This document shows, piece after piece, positions 8,973-18,150 of a stretch of DNA of 37,408 nucleotides. The stretch's first letter is position 1. Every line of letters starts with the position of its first letter. Under the pieces are notes generated by a model. It made no database searches. It saw nothing but the letters and a program-made list of their open reading frames with translations, and had not been told where the DNA came from. Position numbers and translations under genes: made by a program. Origin of the DNA: Bacteroidota bacterium (GTDB taxonomy: Bacteria; Bacteroidota; Bacteroidia; Bacteroidales; PUMT01); the NCBI GenBank assembly GCA_003551495.1, contig PUMT01000268.1, positions 1 to 37,408 of the forward strand. The letters are read 5' to 3'.

Positions 8973-10247
8973 TTATAGCGGAAACGGAAAAACAGCCTGA
9001 TCCCTGCCCGGACCGGTAGATATGATGCTGACCTTGACTCCGGTTTCTTTTTCTATGAATTCTATGTACTTTTTGAAACTCGGGGGTAATGCTTCGTATG
9101 AATGAATTTTTGTAATATCTTCATCCCATCCTTCAAGTGTAGTGTAAACCGGCTCAACCTTTTCTCCGGAAAGGTCATAAGGCATTTGTTCTGTTATTTC
9201 CCCGTTAATCTTGTAGGCAGTGCAGATCTTCAGCTCACTGAACCCCGACAGCACATCTGCCTTTGTTATGATAAGTTGTGTTACCCCGTTAAGCATTATG
9301 GAGTATCTTAGTGCAGGAAGGTCCAGCCAGCCACAACGCCTTGGTCTGCCTGTTGTTGAACCAAATTCCAGACCCTGTTTCCTCATTTTATCCCCTGTCT
9401 TGTCACTCAGCTCCGTGGGGAAAGGACCGCTACCGACCCTTGTGCAATATGCCTTTACAATGCCTATTACCTCGCCGATTCTTGAGGGAGCAATACCCAG
9501 TCCGGTACAAGCCCCTGCACAAATTGTGTTGGATGAAGTAACATAAGGGTATGAGCCGAAATCTATATCCAGCAAAGTTCCCTGGGCACCTTCGGCAAGG
9601 ACCCGTTTTCCCCTCTCCATAAAGTTATTGATAAGATGCTCGCTATCGACCAACCTGAAACTTTTTAGCTTTTCAATTCCTTTGAACCATTCATCCTCAT
9701 ATTCGCCAAGGTTATAACTGTAATCGAACTGACTTAAAATTACCTTGTGCTTTTCTGTCAGGAAATTGTACCTTTCCCTGAAACCGGGAAGAATTATATC
9801 CCCAACCCTAAGTCCGTTACGCCCTGTTTTGTCCATATAAGTGGGGCCAATCCCCTTCAGTGTGGAGCCGATCTTTGTACTTCCCTTTGCGGCTTCTGTG
9901 GCGGCATCCAGGATGCGGTGCGAAGGCAGTATAAGATGTGCTTTTTTTGATACAAAAAGATTCTTTTGGGGCTCAACTTCCAGTTTTTCAAGCGACTCAA
10001 TTTCCCTCATAAATACCACAGGATCAATTACTACCCCGTTTCCGATTATATTCACTTTTTCTTCATGGAATATACCGGAAGGTATAGTATGCAGAATATG
10101 CTTAATATGGTTGAACTCAAGTGAATGTCCGGCATTGGGACCGCCCTGGAACCGTGCTATCATATCGTACTGCGGGGTAAGCACGTCAACTATTTTGCCT
10201 TTGCCTTCGTCACCCCATTGAAGGCCCAGTAATACATCAATCTTCAT
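8973..10247 (-). CDS. purA: Adenylosuccinate synthetase
   Basis: A cytoplasmic enzyme that condenses IMP and aspartate with GTP hydrolysis, the first committed step to AMP. The 424-residue length is normal. The N-terminal GLQWGDEGKGKIVD motif contains the catalytic Asp13 and the phosphate loop; the NAGHS motif (catalytic His, about 41) and GSTTGRPRRCGWLD (about 300) are intact, as is the C-terminal STGPGRDQ guanine-binding segment. It is downstream of fur and rel on the same strand; the 152-bp gap to fur leaves it open whether they share a transcript. PurA is a known (p)ppGpp-inhibited enzyme in other bacteria, which makes the neighbourhood with rel meaningful. Confidence 0.96.
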   Translation of the reverse strand: MKIDVLLGLQWGDEGKGKIVDVLTPQYDMIARFQGGPNAGHSLEFNHIKHILHTIPSGIFHEEKVNIIGNGVVIDPVVFMREIESLEKLEVEPQKNLFVSKKAHLILPSHRILDAATEAAKGSTKIGSTLKGIGPTYMDKTGRNGLRVGDIILPGFRERYNFLTEKHKVILSQFDYSYNLGEYEDEWFKGIEKLKSFRLVDSEHLINNFMERGKRVLAEGAQGTLLDIDFGSYPYVTSSNTICAGACTGLGIAPSRIGEVIGIVKAYCTRVGSGPFPTELSDKTGDKMRKQGLEFGSTTGRPRRCGWLDLPALRYSIMLNGVTQLIITKADVLSGFSELKICTAYKINGEITEQMPYDLSGEKVEPVYTTLEGWDEDITKIHSYEALPPSFKKYIEFIEKETGVKVSIISTGPGRDQAVFPFPL

Positions 10248-10399
10248 CTTAATTAATTTTTTCCCTTTTAAGCTATAACGGAAGTTAAAAAAAAGCTAAA
10301 AAAACTGCACAACAAGGCGAAGTTACAAATAAATTGAATAAAACAATTGTTGCGGGGTTTTTACAGGAATCTCCGGCAAGGAGGTACAAAACCCTGTTT

Positions 10400-10861
10400 T
10401 TATTGTATTGTAAACTGATTACGGCATTTTTTGCATATCCCGTAAAAGTAGAGGGAGTGGTAGGAGATCCTGAAATCCATCATTTCGGAAACTGTCTTTT
10501 GCACCTGAAGTATCCTTGGATCACAAAACTCCACTACATCTCCACACTCGTTGCAAATAAGATGGTCGTGCTGCATACACTCGTATGCTTTTTCGAATTG
10601 AGCTATATTCTTGCCAAACTGGTGCTTTATAACAAGATTACATTCAAGCAGCAGCTCAACAGTGTTGTAGAGGGTGGCACGGCTGACCCGGTAATTCTTA
10701 TTTTTCATGAAAATATAAAGTGATTCGATATCGAAGTGCCCGTCCCTTGAGTATATCTCTTCAAGTATGGCGTATCTTTCAGGTGTTTTTCGATGACCTT
10801 TTTTTTCCAGGTATTCGGTAAACAATTTCCTGACAGTATCTTTAGGCTCAATGCAGGTCAT
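10400..10861 (-). CDS. Fur-family transcriptional repressor
   Basis: A metal- or peroxide-responsive DNA-binding repressor of 153 residues. An N-terminal winged helix (about 15-85, including [20 protein letters not shown] and the recognition-helix text [15 protein letters not shown]) is followed by the dimerisation/metal domain. Both structural zinc CxxC pairs are present (CNEC near 108 and CKKC near 143), plus HDHLIC. Fur, PerR and Zur cannot be separated from sequence alone. It lies between rel (127 bp upstream) and purA, an order frequent in Bacteroidales. No Fur box was recognised in its own upstream region. Confidence 0.92.
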   Translation of the reverse strand: MTCIEPKDTVRKLFTEYLEKKGHRKTPERYAILEEIYSRDGHFDIESLYIFMKNKNYRVSRATLYNTVELLLECNLVIKHQFGKNIAQFEKAYECMQHDHLICNECGDVVEFCDPRILQVQKTVSEMMDFRISYHSLYFYGICKKCRNQFTIQ

Positions 10862-10988
10862 AAATAGTCTAATTTAAAATAATACGCTAATTTATGAAAT
10901 AATTACCAAATAAACACTAAATAATTTACGATACCGGTTGATGCAGGAATAAATAATGGAAGTATTTTGGGGGACCGGCAAACACTGT

Positions 10989-13238
10989 TTACTCTTCAAT
11001 ATTTTCTATGCGCTTGACTGAAATAACCCCTTTTATTTTAAACATATTCATGATCAGGTTGTTGAGGTGTTTTGTGTCATGAACATACAGGTCTATTGTC
11101 CCCTCAAAAAGCCCGTCGTGCGACTCAACAATTATCTTTCTTATGTTTGCATTTAGGTCGTGCGAAATAACACTTGTAAGAGAATTGACAATTCCTATAC
11201 TGTCTATGCCTTTTATGCTTATACGGGCAAGGAAGGAGAGTATTTTGTGGGTAGTCCATTTGGCCGAAACGATAAGGTTGCCGTGGCTTGACATTAGTTT
11301 TGTGGCTGTAGGGCATTTCGATTTGTGAATTATGATCATGTCGTTTGGGCTTTTATAGCCAACCACTTCGTCGCCAGGAATTGGACTGCAGCATTTTGCA
11401 ATCCTGTAATTCTTTCCGGGCTCATCTATGCCTTCCCTTATAATGACAGGCGACTTGTTCTCAGATACTCTGGGCCTGGTCTTTGATTCCGCCTGATCAC
11501 TCTTATTCACTTTTGGGAAATTTTTTCCCACATTCAGCTCCCAGTACCTTATCCATTTGTTTTTGGTATTTTTGCGAAGGATCTTTTTCAGGTTCCCCAG
11601 GTCAATAATTCCTTCGCCGATCTGGCGGTAGAGGTCTTCTTTGGACTGTGCATTGTAACCTCTTATGAGTTTCTTGATAATACGGGAATTGGGATGCAGG
11701 TTTATCTCCTTCAGCTTTTTCTCAATCTCCTTCTTCCCTTTTTCAATCAGAATTTTAGTTTCCGCTTTCAGAGCTGATTTTATACTGGCCTTTGCCTTTG
11801 CAGTGTTTACCTGGTCAAGCCACTCCCTTTGAGTTCTTTTTACATCGGAAGTGAGCACCTCAACCTGATCTCCGCTTGAAAGCTTGTAGTTCAGGGGTAC
11901 AAGTTTGTGGTTAACTTTTGCCCCTATTGCCTTGTTTCCAATTTCAGTGTGGATCTCGTAGGCAAAGTCAAGTACTGTTGCATCCTTGGGCAGGGATATG
12001 AAGCCACCCTTGGGTGTAAATACCAGTATTTCAGATGTGAAAAGATTCAGCTTGAACTCATCGACAAATTCGCTTGCATCGGAATTGTTGTCCAGCAGGA
12101 GCCTTATCCGTTCAATCCATTTATCAAGCTCCGATTCCTGCGATTCAACATTCTTGTATTTCCAGTGGGCGGCAAACCCCCTTTCTGCAATATCATCCAT
12201 CCGGGTAGTCCTTATCTGTACCTCCACCCACCTTCCGTTCGGTCCCATTACAGTTCCGTGAAGCGCCTCATAACCGTTTGCCTTTGGAGAACTTACCCAG
12301 TCCCTTATCCTTTCTGGCTTTGGCATGTATATGTCGGTTATCAGCGAATAGATATTCCAGCACTGGACTTTTTCGGGTATGCCCGGCTTTGGCTCAAACA
12401 CAATGCGGATAGCAAAAATGTCGTATATCTCTTCGAAGGTGACGTTTTTGGTCACCATCTTGTTCCATATCGAGAAGATTGACTTGGGCCTGCCGTTTAT
12501 ATCGAAGCTGATATTGTGTTCGTTAAGTTTCTCAATTATGGGAAGGGAGAACTTGTTAATGAAGTGGATACGTTTTTTTTCACTCTCCTTTATTTTCTTT
12601 GTTATTTCATTATAAGCCCTGGGATTCTGGTATTTGAGTGCAAGATCTTCCAGCTCGGTCTTCATTGTATAAAGCCCAAGCCTGTGGGCAAGAGGGGCAA
12701 AAAGGTACAGGGTTTCCCCTGCTATCTTAAGTTGCTTATTTTCCGGCAGGGAGTCGAGTGTCCTCATGTTGTCAAGCCTGTCAGCAAGCTTGATAAGAAT
12801 AACCCTGACATCATCCGAAAGGGTTAAAAGAAGCTTTTTGAAATTCTCAAGCTGCAGGGTTGAGTTTTTATCGAATACACCTGATATTTTTGTTAGTCCG
12901 TCAATTATTGAGGTAATTTTATCACCGAAATTATTTTTTACATCATCAAGTGTGTAATCGGTATCTTCAACTACATCATGCAGGAGGGCAGAAATTACCG
13001 AGTTGGTTCCCAGTCCGAGTTCACGGGAAACTATAATTGCAACTGATAAAGGATGTACAATATACGGCTCACCCGATTTTCTCCGCATATCCTTGTGAGC
13101 TTCACTTGCAAGCCTGAATGCTTTTAAAACCAGGTCATTATCTTCCGGGTTGTCAGATTTTCTGAGAGAACTCAACAGTTCTTCAAACATCCGGTTGATC
13201 CTTTCCTTTTCTTTATCTGTCTGAACAATGTTTCGCAT
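10989..13238 (-). CDS. rel: Bifunctional (p)ppGpp synthetase/hydrolase (RelA/SpoT, Rel)
   Basis: Makes and degrades the stringent-response alarmone. The 749 residues comprise an HD hydrolase domain with the intact ALLHDVVEDTD motif (H87, D88, E91, D92) and H48; a synthetase domain (about 245-360) with GRPKSIFSIW and YEALH; a TGS domain (about 405-470, LPKDATVLDFAYEIHTEIG); a conserved CC motif region (RIAKCCSPIPGDEVVGY); and a C-terminal ACT domain (about 675-749). The RIRD text at 310-313 occupies the position of the basic RxKD motif seen in bifunctional Rel/SpoT enzymes rather than the acidic motif of RelA. Both activities therefore look intact. It is followed by fur and purA. Confidence 0.95.
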   Translation of the reverse strand: MRNIVQTDKEKERINRMFEELLSSLRKSDNPEDNDLVLKAFRLASEAHKDMRRKSGEPYIVHPLSVAIIVSRELGLGTNSVISALLHDVVEDTDYTLDDVKNNFGDKITSIIDGLTKISGVFDKNSTLQLENFKKLLLTLSDDVRVILIKLADRLDNMRTLDSLPENKQLKIAGETLYLFAPLAHRLGLYTMKTELEDLALKYQNPRAYNEITKKIKESEKKRIHFINKFSLPIIEKLNEHNISFDINGRPKSIFSIWNKMVTKNVTFEEIYDIFAIRIVFEPKPGIPEKVQCWNIYSLITDIYMPKPERIRDWVSSPKANGYEALHGTVMGPNGRWVEVQIRTTRMDDIAERGFAAHWKYKNVESQESELDKWIERIRLLLDNNSDASEFVDEFKLNLFTSEILVFTPKGGFISLPKDATVLDFAYEIHTEIGNKAIGAKVNHKLVPLNYKLSSGDQVEVLTSDVKRTQREWLDQVNTAKAKASIKSALKAETKILIEKGKKEIEKKLKEINLHPNSRIIKKLIRGYNAQSKEDLYRQIGEGIIDLGNLKKILRKNTKNKWIRYWELNVGKNFPKVNKSDQAESKTRPRVSENKSPVIIREGIDEPGKNYRIAKCCSPIPGDEVVGYKSPNDMIIIHKSKCPTATKLMSSHGNLIVSAKWTTHKILSFLARISIKGIDSIGIVNSLTSVISHDLNANIRKIIVESHDGLFEGTIDLYVHDTKHLNNLIMNMFKIKGVISVKRIENIEE

Positions 13239-13289
13239 AATGCCCGTGAAACGGTTAAAAAAATAGTTTCTTACTCCTCTGTAAAACTA

Positions 13290-13297
13290 CAAATTTA
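13290..13297 (-). promoter_or_regulatory. Candidate -7 element upstream of rel
   Basis: On the minus strand this reads TAAATTTG, an exact TAnnTTTG match, about 52 bp before the rel ATG. The -33 region has no clear TTTG (it is rich in AAC repeats), so this is a position-and-pattern call. Confidence 0.48.
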
Positions 13298-13338
13298 ACG
13301 TTTTTTGTTGGTTGTTAATTTTTTAAGCCGTTCATTTT

Positions 13339-14634
13339 TTATGTTGCTTTGCTTCCGGCAACAACTTCGCACATTTTTCCTGTACCAAAAAAGCTTACTG
13401 CAAGTTCCTGGAGCCTGCGGGGTGTAATATCCGCAACCGACCTGGTAAAGCGAGAGAAAAACTCCATTCCCTCGCCGTATGTTATAACCGATCTCAGATT
13501 GTCCGCAACAGCAAAAGGTCCGTCAAAAGACCTCAGCAGATCACCCATCATATAATTTTTTACAAGCAGCAACTCCTCTTCAGGCACAGGTTCATCACAA
13601 AGCAAGTCAAATTCCTTGCGGATCTCCTTAATAGCTTCTTCCCATACATGCGAGCCTACCTCGGTTGCTACAGTAAAATAACCGCCATTGATGTGTGACA
13701 CGGGTGCTGAACCTATCGAATAAGTGTAACCCTTGTCTTCCCTGAGGTTCTTCATCAGTCTCGACCCGAAATAACCGCCCAGGACTTCATTCAGTACCAT
13801 CATATCCGGAAAGTCAGGATGCAGCTTGTTGAACATGATCCGCCCCACACGTATAGCTGACTGGACATTGCTGCCGGTGGGGATCATTACCCTTTGCTTT
13901 TCTGCCGGGGGTAACGGAGGTTTTGATTTCGCACCTTTTGAGCCGCGAACCCTTTGCAGGTCACCGAAAAACCTGTTCAGAAGGCGCAGAGTCCTTTTTT
14001 CGTCAAAGCCCCCTGCAACAATAATTTTGCAATTGCCTGCATGGTAATGGCACCTGTGGAATTCAACCAGTTCATCCCTGTTTAACCTGTCAAAGTCAGC
14101 CAGATCAGCTTGTTGTCCGTAAGGATGGCTGTCGCCGAAAATCAGGCTGCTAAATTTTCGGTGTGCCAGAAATTTCACCTTTTTAATATTGACTGCAAAC
14201 TCTTCCTTTTTATTGCTTAAAAAAACAGAGAGCTCGTTTTCCGGGAAAGCCGGCTCACTGACAATATCTGAAAGTATATTGAGAAGCGGTTCAAGGTGCT
14301 TTTCCAGCGCATATAGCATTATTCCGGCAGAATCCTTTTCTGTGAACTGGTTAAGGTAAGCACCGTAAAATTCAAGTTTTTGAGATATTTCGCGGGAGCT
14401 GTGCCTGTGGGTTCCTTCCGGCAGAAGTGAATTTGTTGCTGTTGCAACAAGCGGGCGGGACTGAAACCATGCACCTGCATCGAATACCATCTCTACACGA
14501 AGGGCGCCCGGACTCCCCGTGTTGATTAACCAAACGGGGATGTTGTTGGCAAGGGAAGTATGGCGGGACTCTACCGTGTTGAGCTTTTCAATTTGTTTGT
14601 AAGCGGGCGGTATTTTGCGGTCAACTTTGTGCAT
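13339..14634 (-). CDS. M16-family peptidase homologue, non-catalytic partner
   Basis: A pitrilysin-family (M16) protein of 431 residues that lacks the zinc motif. Where the catalytic partner has HxxEH, this protein reads NSLLPEGTHRHSSREI, so it should not hydrolyse peptides itself. It keeps the C-half signature LGGYFGSRLMKNLREDKGYTYSIGS, with the Arg/Tyr pair known in M16 partners to position substrate. No signal peptide is evident. It starts 5 bp after the stop of the catalytic M16 gene, so the two are almost certainly translated from one mRNA and probably form an alpha/beta heterodimer like mitochondrial processing peptidase and bacterial M16B pairs. The substrate is unknown. Confidence 0.9.
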   Translation of the reverse strand: MHKVDRKIPPAYKQIEKLNTVESRHTSLANNIPVWLINTGSPGALRVEMVFDAGAWFQSRPLVATATNSLLPEGTHRHSSREISQKLEFYGAYLNQFTEKDSAGIMLYALEKHLEPLLNILSDIVSEPAFPENELSVFLSNKKEEFAVNIKKVKFLAHRKFSSLIFGDSHPYGQQADLADFDRLNRDELVEFHRCHYHAGNCKIIVAGGFDEKRTLRLLNRFFGDLQRVRGSKGAKSKPPLPPAEKQRVMIPTGSNVQSAIRVGRIMFNKLHPDFPDMMVLNEVLGGYFGSRLMKNLREDKGYTYSIGSAPVSHINGGYFTVATEVGSHVWEEAIKEIRKEFDLLCDEPVPEEELLLVKNYMMGDLLRSFDGPFAVADNLRSVITYGEGMEFFSRFTRSVADITPRRLQELAVSFFGTGKMCEVVAGSKAT

Positions 14635-14639
14635 TATAA

Positions 14640-15881
14640 CTACTTTTTTGATGACAGGTAATAAAGTACTGAACAGTTTTTATGATTGAAAATAGTGCCT
14701 GCATAATCTTTAAGGTCGTCAGGTGTCTTTTGCCTGTATTTTTCTATCTCACTGTTAATCATGGAGGCATCTCCCAGGAATTCATAGTATGCCAGGTCTG
14801 TTGCCTTGTTCAGAATATTGGTCCGTGAAAACACCTCCTGCGATTCTATTCTGTTTTTGACTTTTTCCAGTTCTTCTTCATTAATATATGAAGAGGAAAG
14901 GTTATCCAGTTCCTGCCAAATGGCCGATTCAGCTTCATCCATTTTGACACCCTTTTTGAGCATACCCTTTACAATGAAGAGTCCGGGATCAACGTCCCCG
15001 GTCAGATAGGCATTTACCTGACTGAAAAGTTTCTTTTCCTTGACGAGGCTTTGTTGTAGCCTGGAAGACCTTCCGTTTGCAAGTATATCTGATAGCAGGT
15101 CGGCACAATGAAACTCTTTGCCCATCCTTTCACACATGTGGAAAGCCATATATATTGCACTTGAAGGCACATCCCTTTCTACCGTGAGGCATCGTTTCTC
15201 ATTTTGGCGCTCTTCGCGGGGTATATTCCTTTCCGGCACATCCCTTATGTCAATACCTCCAAACCATTTTTCGGCCAGGCCAAAAGTATTGTCTGCTTCA
15301 ACATTGCCTGCAATAACAAGAATTGAATTGTCAGGGGCATAATGGTTGTAAAAGAAATCTTTAACATCCTCAAGGGTTGCATTTTCTATATGGGATATAT
15401 ACCTGCCTATTGCCGGCCACCTGTAAGGATGTGTTTTATAGGCAAGCGGCCTCAGCAACAACCATACATCTCCGAAAGGCTGGTTCAGGTACCTTTGGCG
15501 GTACTCTTCAATCACCACGTTCTTTTGTATGTCAAGCGACCTTTGTGAGAAGTCAAGTTTCAGCATCCTGTCAGATTCCAGCCACAAACCTGTTTCAATA
15601 TTTTCTGAGGGCAGGGTAAGGTAATAATTTGTAATATCGTTGGTGGTGAATGCATTGTTTTCACCGCCTGCCTTCTGGAGCGGCTCATCGTATGAAGGAA
15701 TGTTTGCCGAACCTCCAAACATAAGGTGCTCAAAAAGATGGGCAAAGCCTGTTTTTTCAGGATGCTCATCCCTTGCTCCGGTTTTATAGAGGATATTAAC
15801 AGCTGCAAGCGGTGTCGATTTATCGATATGCACTATTGTAACAAGTCCGTTTCCAAGTACTTTCTTTTCAAAATTTATCAT
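14640..15881 (-). CDS. M16-family zinc metallopeptidase, catalytic subunit
   Basis: A zinc endopeptidase of 413 residues. The inverted zinc motif HxxEH is intact as HLFEH (H48, E51, H52), with a downstream metal-ligand Glu about 75 residues later in VVIEEYRQR (E125/E126). The N-terminal LGNGLVTIVHIDKSTPLAAVNI and PEKTGFAHLFEHLMFGG text is typical of M16B peptidases. No signal peptide is evident, so it is predicted cytoplasmic. It is paired with the non-catalytic homologue 5 bp downstream. Members of this family process peptides or signal fragments; the substrate here is not deducible. Confidence 0.93.
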   Translation of the reverse strand: MINFEKKVLGNGLVTIVHIDKSTPLAAVNILYKTGARDEHPEKTGFAHLFEHLMFGGSANIPSYDEPLQKAGGENNAFTTNDITNYYLTLPSENIETGLWLESDRMLKLDFSQRSLDIQKNVVIEEYRQRYLNQPFGDVWLLLRPLAYKTHPYRWPAIGRYISHIENATLEDVKDFFYNHYAPDNSILVIAGNVEADNTFGLAEKWFGGIDIRDVPERNIPREERQNEKRCLTVERDVPSSAIYMAFHMCERMGKEFHCADLLSDILANGRSSRLQQSLVKEKKLFSQVNAYLTGDVDPGLFIVKGMLKKGVKMDEAESAIWQELDNLSSSYINEEELEKVKNRIESQEVFSRTNILNKATDLAYYEFLGDASMINSEIEKYRQKTPDDLKDYAGTIFNHKNCSVLYYLSSKK

Positions 15882-16076
15882 AGTAGTGAGGTGAACAAAT
15901 ATTCAATAAAAATAGTTACATTTTACGGGGATTTTACCAAAACTGTAAAGATAATCAGGATAACTTCAGGTATCAGTCCGGCACACTGTTTTTATCACCA
16001 GTTCCCGCCATATTACCCGGGACCCCGATTATGTTTTGGTTATGTGAGCTATCCATCGCGAATAATCAGAAATTGA

Positions 16077-16107
16077 TTTGAAAAATAGACTGTTCTGGTT
16101 AAATTTG
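16077..16107 (+). promoter_or_regulatory. Strong Bacteroidota-type promoter for the ClC gene
   Basis: TTTG at 16077-16080 (-33), a 19-nt spacer and TAAATTTG at 16100-16107 (-7) exactly match the phylum consensus. The transcript would begin about 44 nt before the ATG at 16158. It is the best promoter in the window. Confidence 0.78.
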
Positions 16108-16157
16108 AATGCTAAAAAATCAATATCGCCGTTTTTTAACTCTGAATTGATGGTTTA

Positions 16158-17933
16158 ATGAAAAAGCCTACACTGGCAGCCAGACTGATTGTATGGATTA
16201 TCAAAAGGATAAACCACAGGCAGCTATTGCTTATTTTAAGCCTAATTGTAGGGACCCTGGGAGGTCTTGCTGCGGTTATACTCAAAAACACCGTACTATT
16301 TACCAACAACTTTTTGCACGGGCTTTTCAATTCAGGTGATGGTATTTTTGTATTCTTTGCATTTCCTGTAATCGGGATATTGCTGACAGTGTTATTTGTA
16401 CGATACTTTGTAAAAGACAATATTTCTCATGGTGTGTCAAATGTCCTGCATGCCATATCCAGGAAAAAAAGCAGACTTGAGACTCATAACACATACTCAT
16501 CAATGGTTGCAAGTACTTTAACGGTGGGTTTTGGGGGATCGGTCGGACTGGAAGCACCCATAGTACTTACAGGGGCCTCACTTGGGTCTAATGTCGGACA
16601 GTTTCTGAAACTTAACTACAAAACTGTTACACTTCTCATAGGCTGTGGTGTTACAGGAGCAATAGCAGGTATTTTCAAGTCTCCCATTGCAGCAATGATA
16701 TTCAGTCTTGAGGTGCTGATGCTTGACCTGACAATGTGGTCGATCATACCGCTGCTCATTGCTGCTGTTGCAGGCGCTACAATATCATCCTTCCTTCTGG
16801 GCGGGGGAGCGGTATTTCAGTTCTCCATGCCGGAACCTTTTCTGCTTGCCAATATACCTTGGTATATTGTTCTGGGGATCTTTACCGGACTCGTTTCATT
16901 TTATTTCACCAAAACTACTATGGGGATTGAGAAATTCTTCAGGAACTTTTCCGGCATTTATAAGCGGCTTATCGTTGGTGGATTTATCCTTGGGGTGTTG
17001 ATCTTTTTATTTCCCCCTCTTTATGGAGAAGGTTACGGGGTGCTCAGGTCACTTCTCGGGGGAGTTCCTACCGAAATAGCAGAGGACAGCTTATTTTACG
17101 GACTTATAGATAATTTCTGGATTTTTATAGTATTCCTGCTTGCCATCCTTTTCCTCAAGGTAGTGGCAATGGCTGTGACCACCGGCAGTGGCGGGGTTGG
17201 CGGGATATTTGCCCCTTCTCTTTTTGTTGGCGGGGTAACCGGGTTCCTGGTTGCAAAACTTATAAACCTTTTCCACTTTATAAATGTCCCGGAAAGGAAT
17301 TTTGCACTTGTGGGAATGGCCGGGGTAATGGCCGGGGTGATGCACGCACCTCTTACAGCTATCTTTCTGATAGCAGAAATAACCGGTGGATATGAGCTGT
17401 TCATACCTCTTATAATAGCTGCTACCATATCACATCTTACAATGATGTATTTTGAGCCTCATTCAATATACACCAAGCGCCTTGCACAAAAGGGAGAGCT
17501 TATAACCCACCACAAGGACAAGGCCGTACTCACCCTTCTGCAACTCAACCATGTAATAGAAACAGACCTTAAAACAGTTTCCCCTGAAGATACCCTTGGT
17601 GACCTTGTTAAAGTGATATCAAAATCGGGCAGGAATATTTTCCCCGTAATTGACAGTGAAGGGCATCTTGAAGGATTGGTACTGCTTGACAATATCCGGG
17701 ATATAATATTCAAACCCGATCTGTATGATAAGGTAAGTGTAAAGGAACTGATGAGGACACCCCTTTCAACCGTATCTTCCGACGAGAATATGGAGTCGGT
17801 TATGAGAAAGTTCGAAGAGACAGACGCATGGAACCTGCCGGTGATAGTTGAAGGAAAATATGTGGGCATGATTTCAAAATCGAAGATTTTTTCTGAATAC
17901 CGGAAAGTTCTGCTCCAGTTTTCAGATCATTAG
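16158..17933 (+). CDS. ClC-family chloride channel/H+ antiporter with CBS pair
   Basis: An inner-membrane anion transporter of 591 residues. The ClC core (about 20-435) has multiple transmembrane helices. The GxxGxE-type motif reads GFGGSVGLEAPIV and keeps the gating glutamate (E132); the GGIFAPSLFVGG motif (about 352-363) is the conserved anion-pore helix. The usual GREGP is replaced by GLEAP, a variation seen in several bacterial branches. The C-terminal part (about 455-580) contains two CBS domains (VSPEDTLGDLVKVIS and VSSDENMESVMRKFE), which often bind adenine nucleotides and regulate transport. It is monocistronic by layout: divergent from the M16 pair and followed by a 440-bp gap. Confidence 0.92.
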   Translation: MKKPTLAARLIVWIIKRINHRQLLLILSLIVGTLGGLAAVILKNTVLFTNNFLHGLFNSGDGIFVFFAFPVIGILLTVLFVRYFVKDNISHGVSNVLHAISRKKSRLETHNTYSSMVASTLTVGFGGSVGLEAPIVLTGASLGSNVGQFLKLNYKTVTLLIGCGVTGAIAGIFKSPIAAMIFSLEVLMLDLTMWSIIPLLIAAVAGATISSFLLGGGAVFQFSMPEPFLLANIPWYIVLGIFTGLVSFYFTKTTMGIEKFFRNFSGIYKRLIVGGFILGVLIFLFPPLYGEGYGVLRSLLGGVPTEIAEDSLFYGLIDNFWIFIVFLLAILFLKVVAMAVTTGSGGVGGIFAPSLFVGGVTGFLVAKLINLFHFINVPERNFALVGMAGVMAGVMHAPLTAIFLIAEITGGYELFIPLIIAATISHLTMMYFEPHSIYTKRLAQKGELITHHKDKAVLTLLQLNHVIETDLKTVSPEDTLGDLVKVISKSGRNIFPVIDSEGHLEGLVLLDNIRDIIFKPDLYDKVSVKELMRTPLSTVSSDENMESVMRKFEETDAWNLPVIVEGKYVGMISKSKIFSEYRKVLLQFSDH

Positions 17934-17956
17934 AAAGCGTATTTAAATTATAATCT

Positions 17957-18150
17957 GTTCTAATATTATAGTAAAAGATCACGACAGCAACGAATTTGAC
18001 ATCTCTCTCAAAAGGTCAAAAGTTACTAGCGTTCTAATATTTTAGTAAAAGACCAGTTACAGCACGAATTTGAATCTCTCTCAAAAGTTACTTTGCGTTC
18101 TAATGTTATACCAAAAGACCACGAAAACAACTAAAAAGTATTAGAGTGCG
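17957..18150. repeat. Degenerate tandem repeat, about 2.5 copies of 66-74 bp
   Basis: Unit 1 starts at 17957, unit 2 at 18031 and partial unit 3 at 18097. Each begins GTTCTAAT(A/G)TT followed by TA(G/C)(T/C)AAAAGA; units 1 and 2 also share CGAATTTGA, TCTCTCTCAAAA and AAAGTTACT. Unit 3 ends with ATTAGAGTGCG, an imperfect inverse of its own start, so it could fold into a hairpin. Unit lengths differ (74 and 66), and the sequence is non-coding. Origin unknown. Confidence 0.75.

Noticed and set aside
10862-10988. Fur box or promoter upstream of the Fur-family gene
   Set aside because: The region is AT-rich with CAAATAAA-like text, but no exact -7 match and no clear 19-bp palindrome.
11907-12482. 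A 191-residue open frame on the plus strand opposite rel
   Set aside because: Antisense to the intact synthetase/TGS region of rel, with Cys/Tyr/Phe-rich text of no known family.
13339-14634. Pseudogene interpretation of the second M16 gene because HxxEH is missing
   Set aside because: The frame is full-length and keeps the conserved C-half Arg/Tyr segment, as expected for a functional non-catalytic partner.
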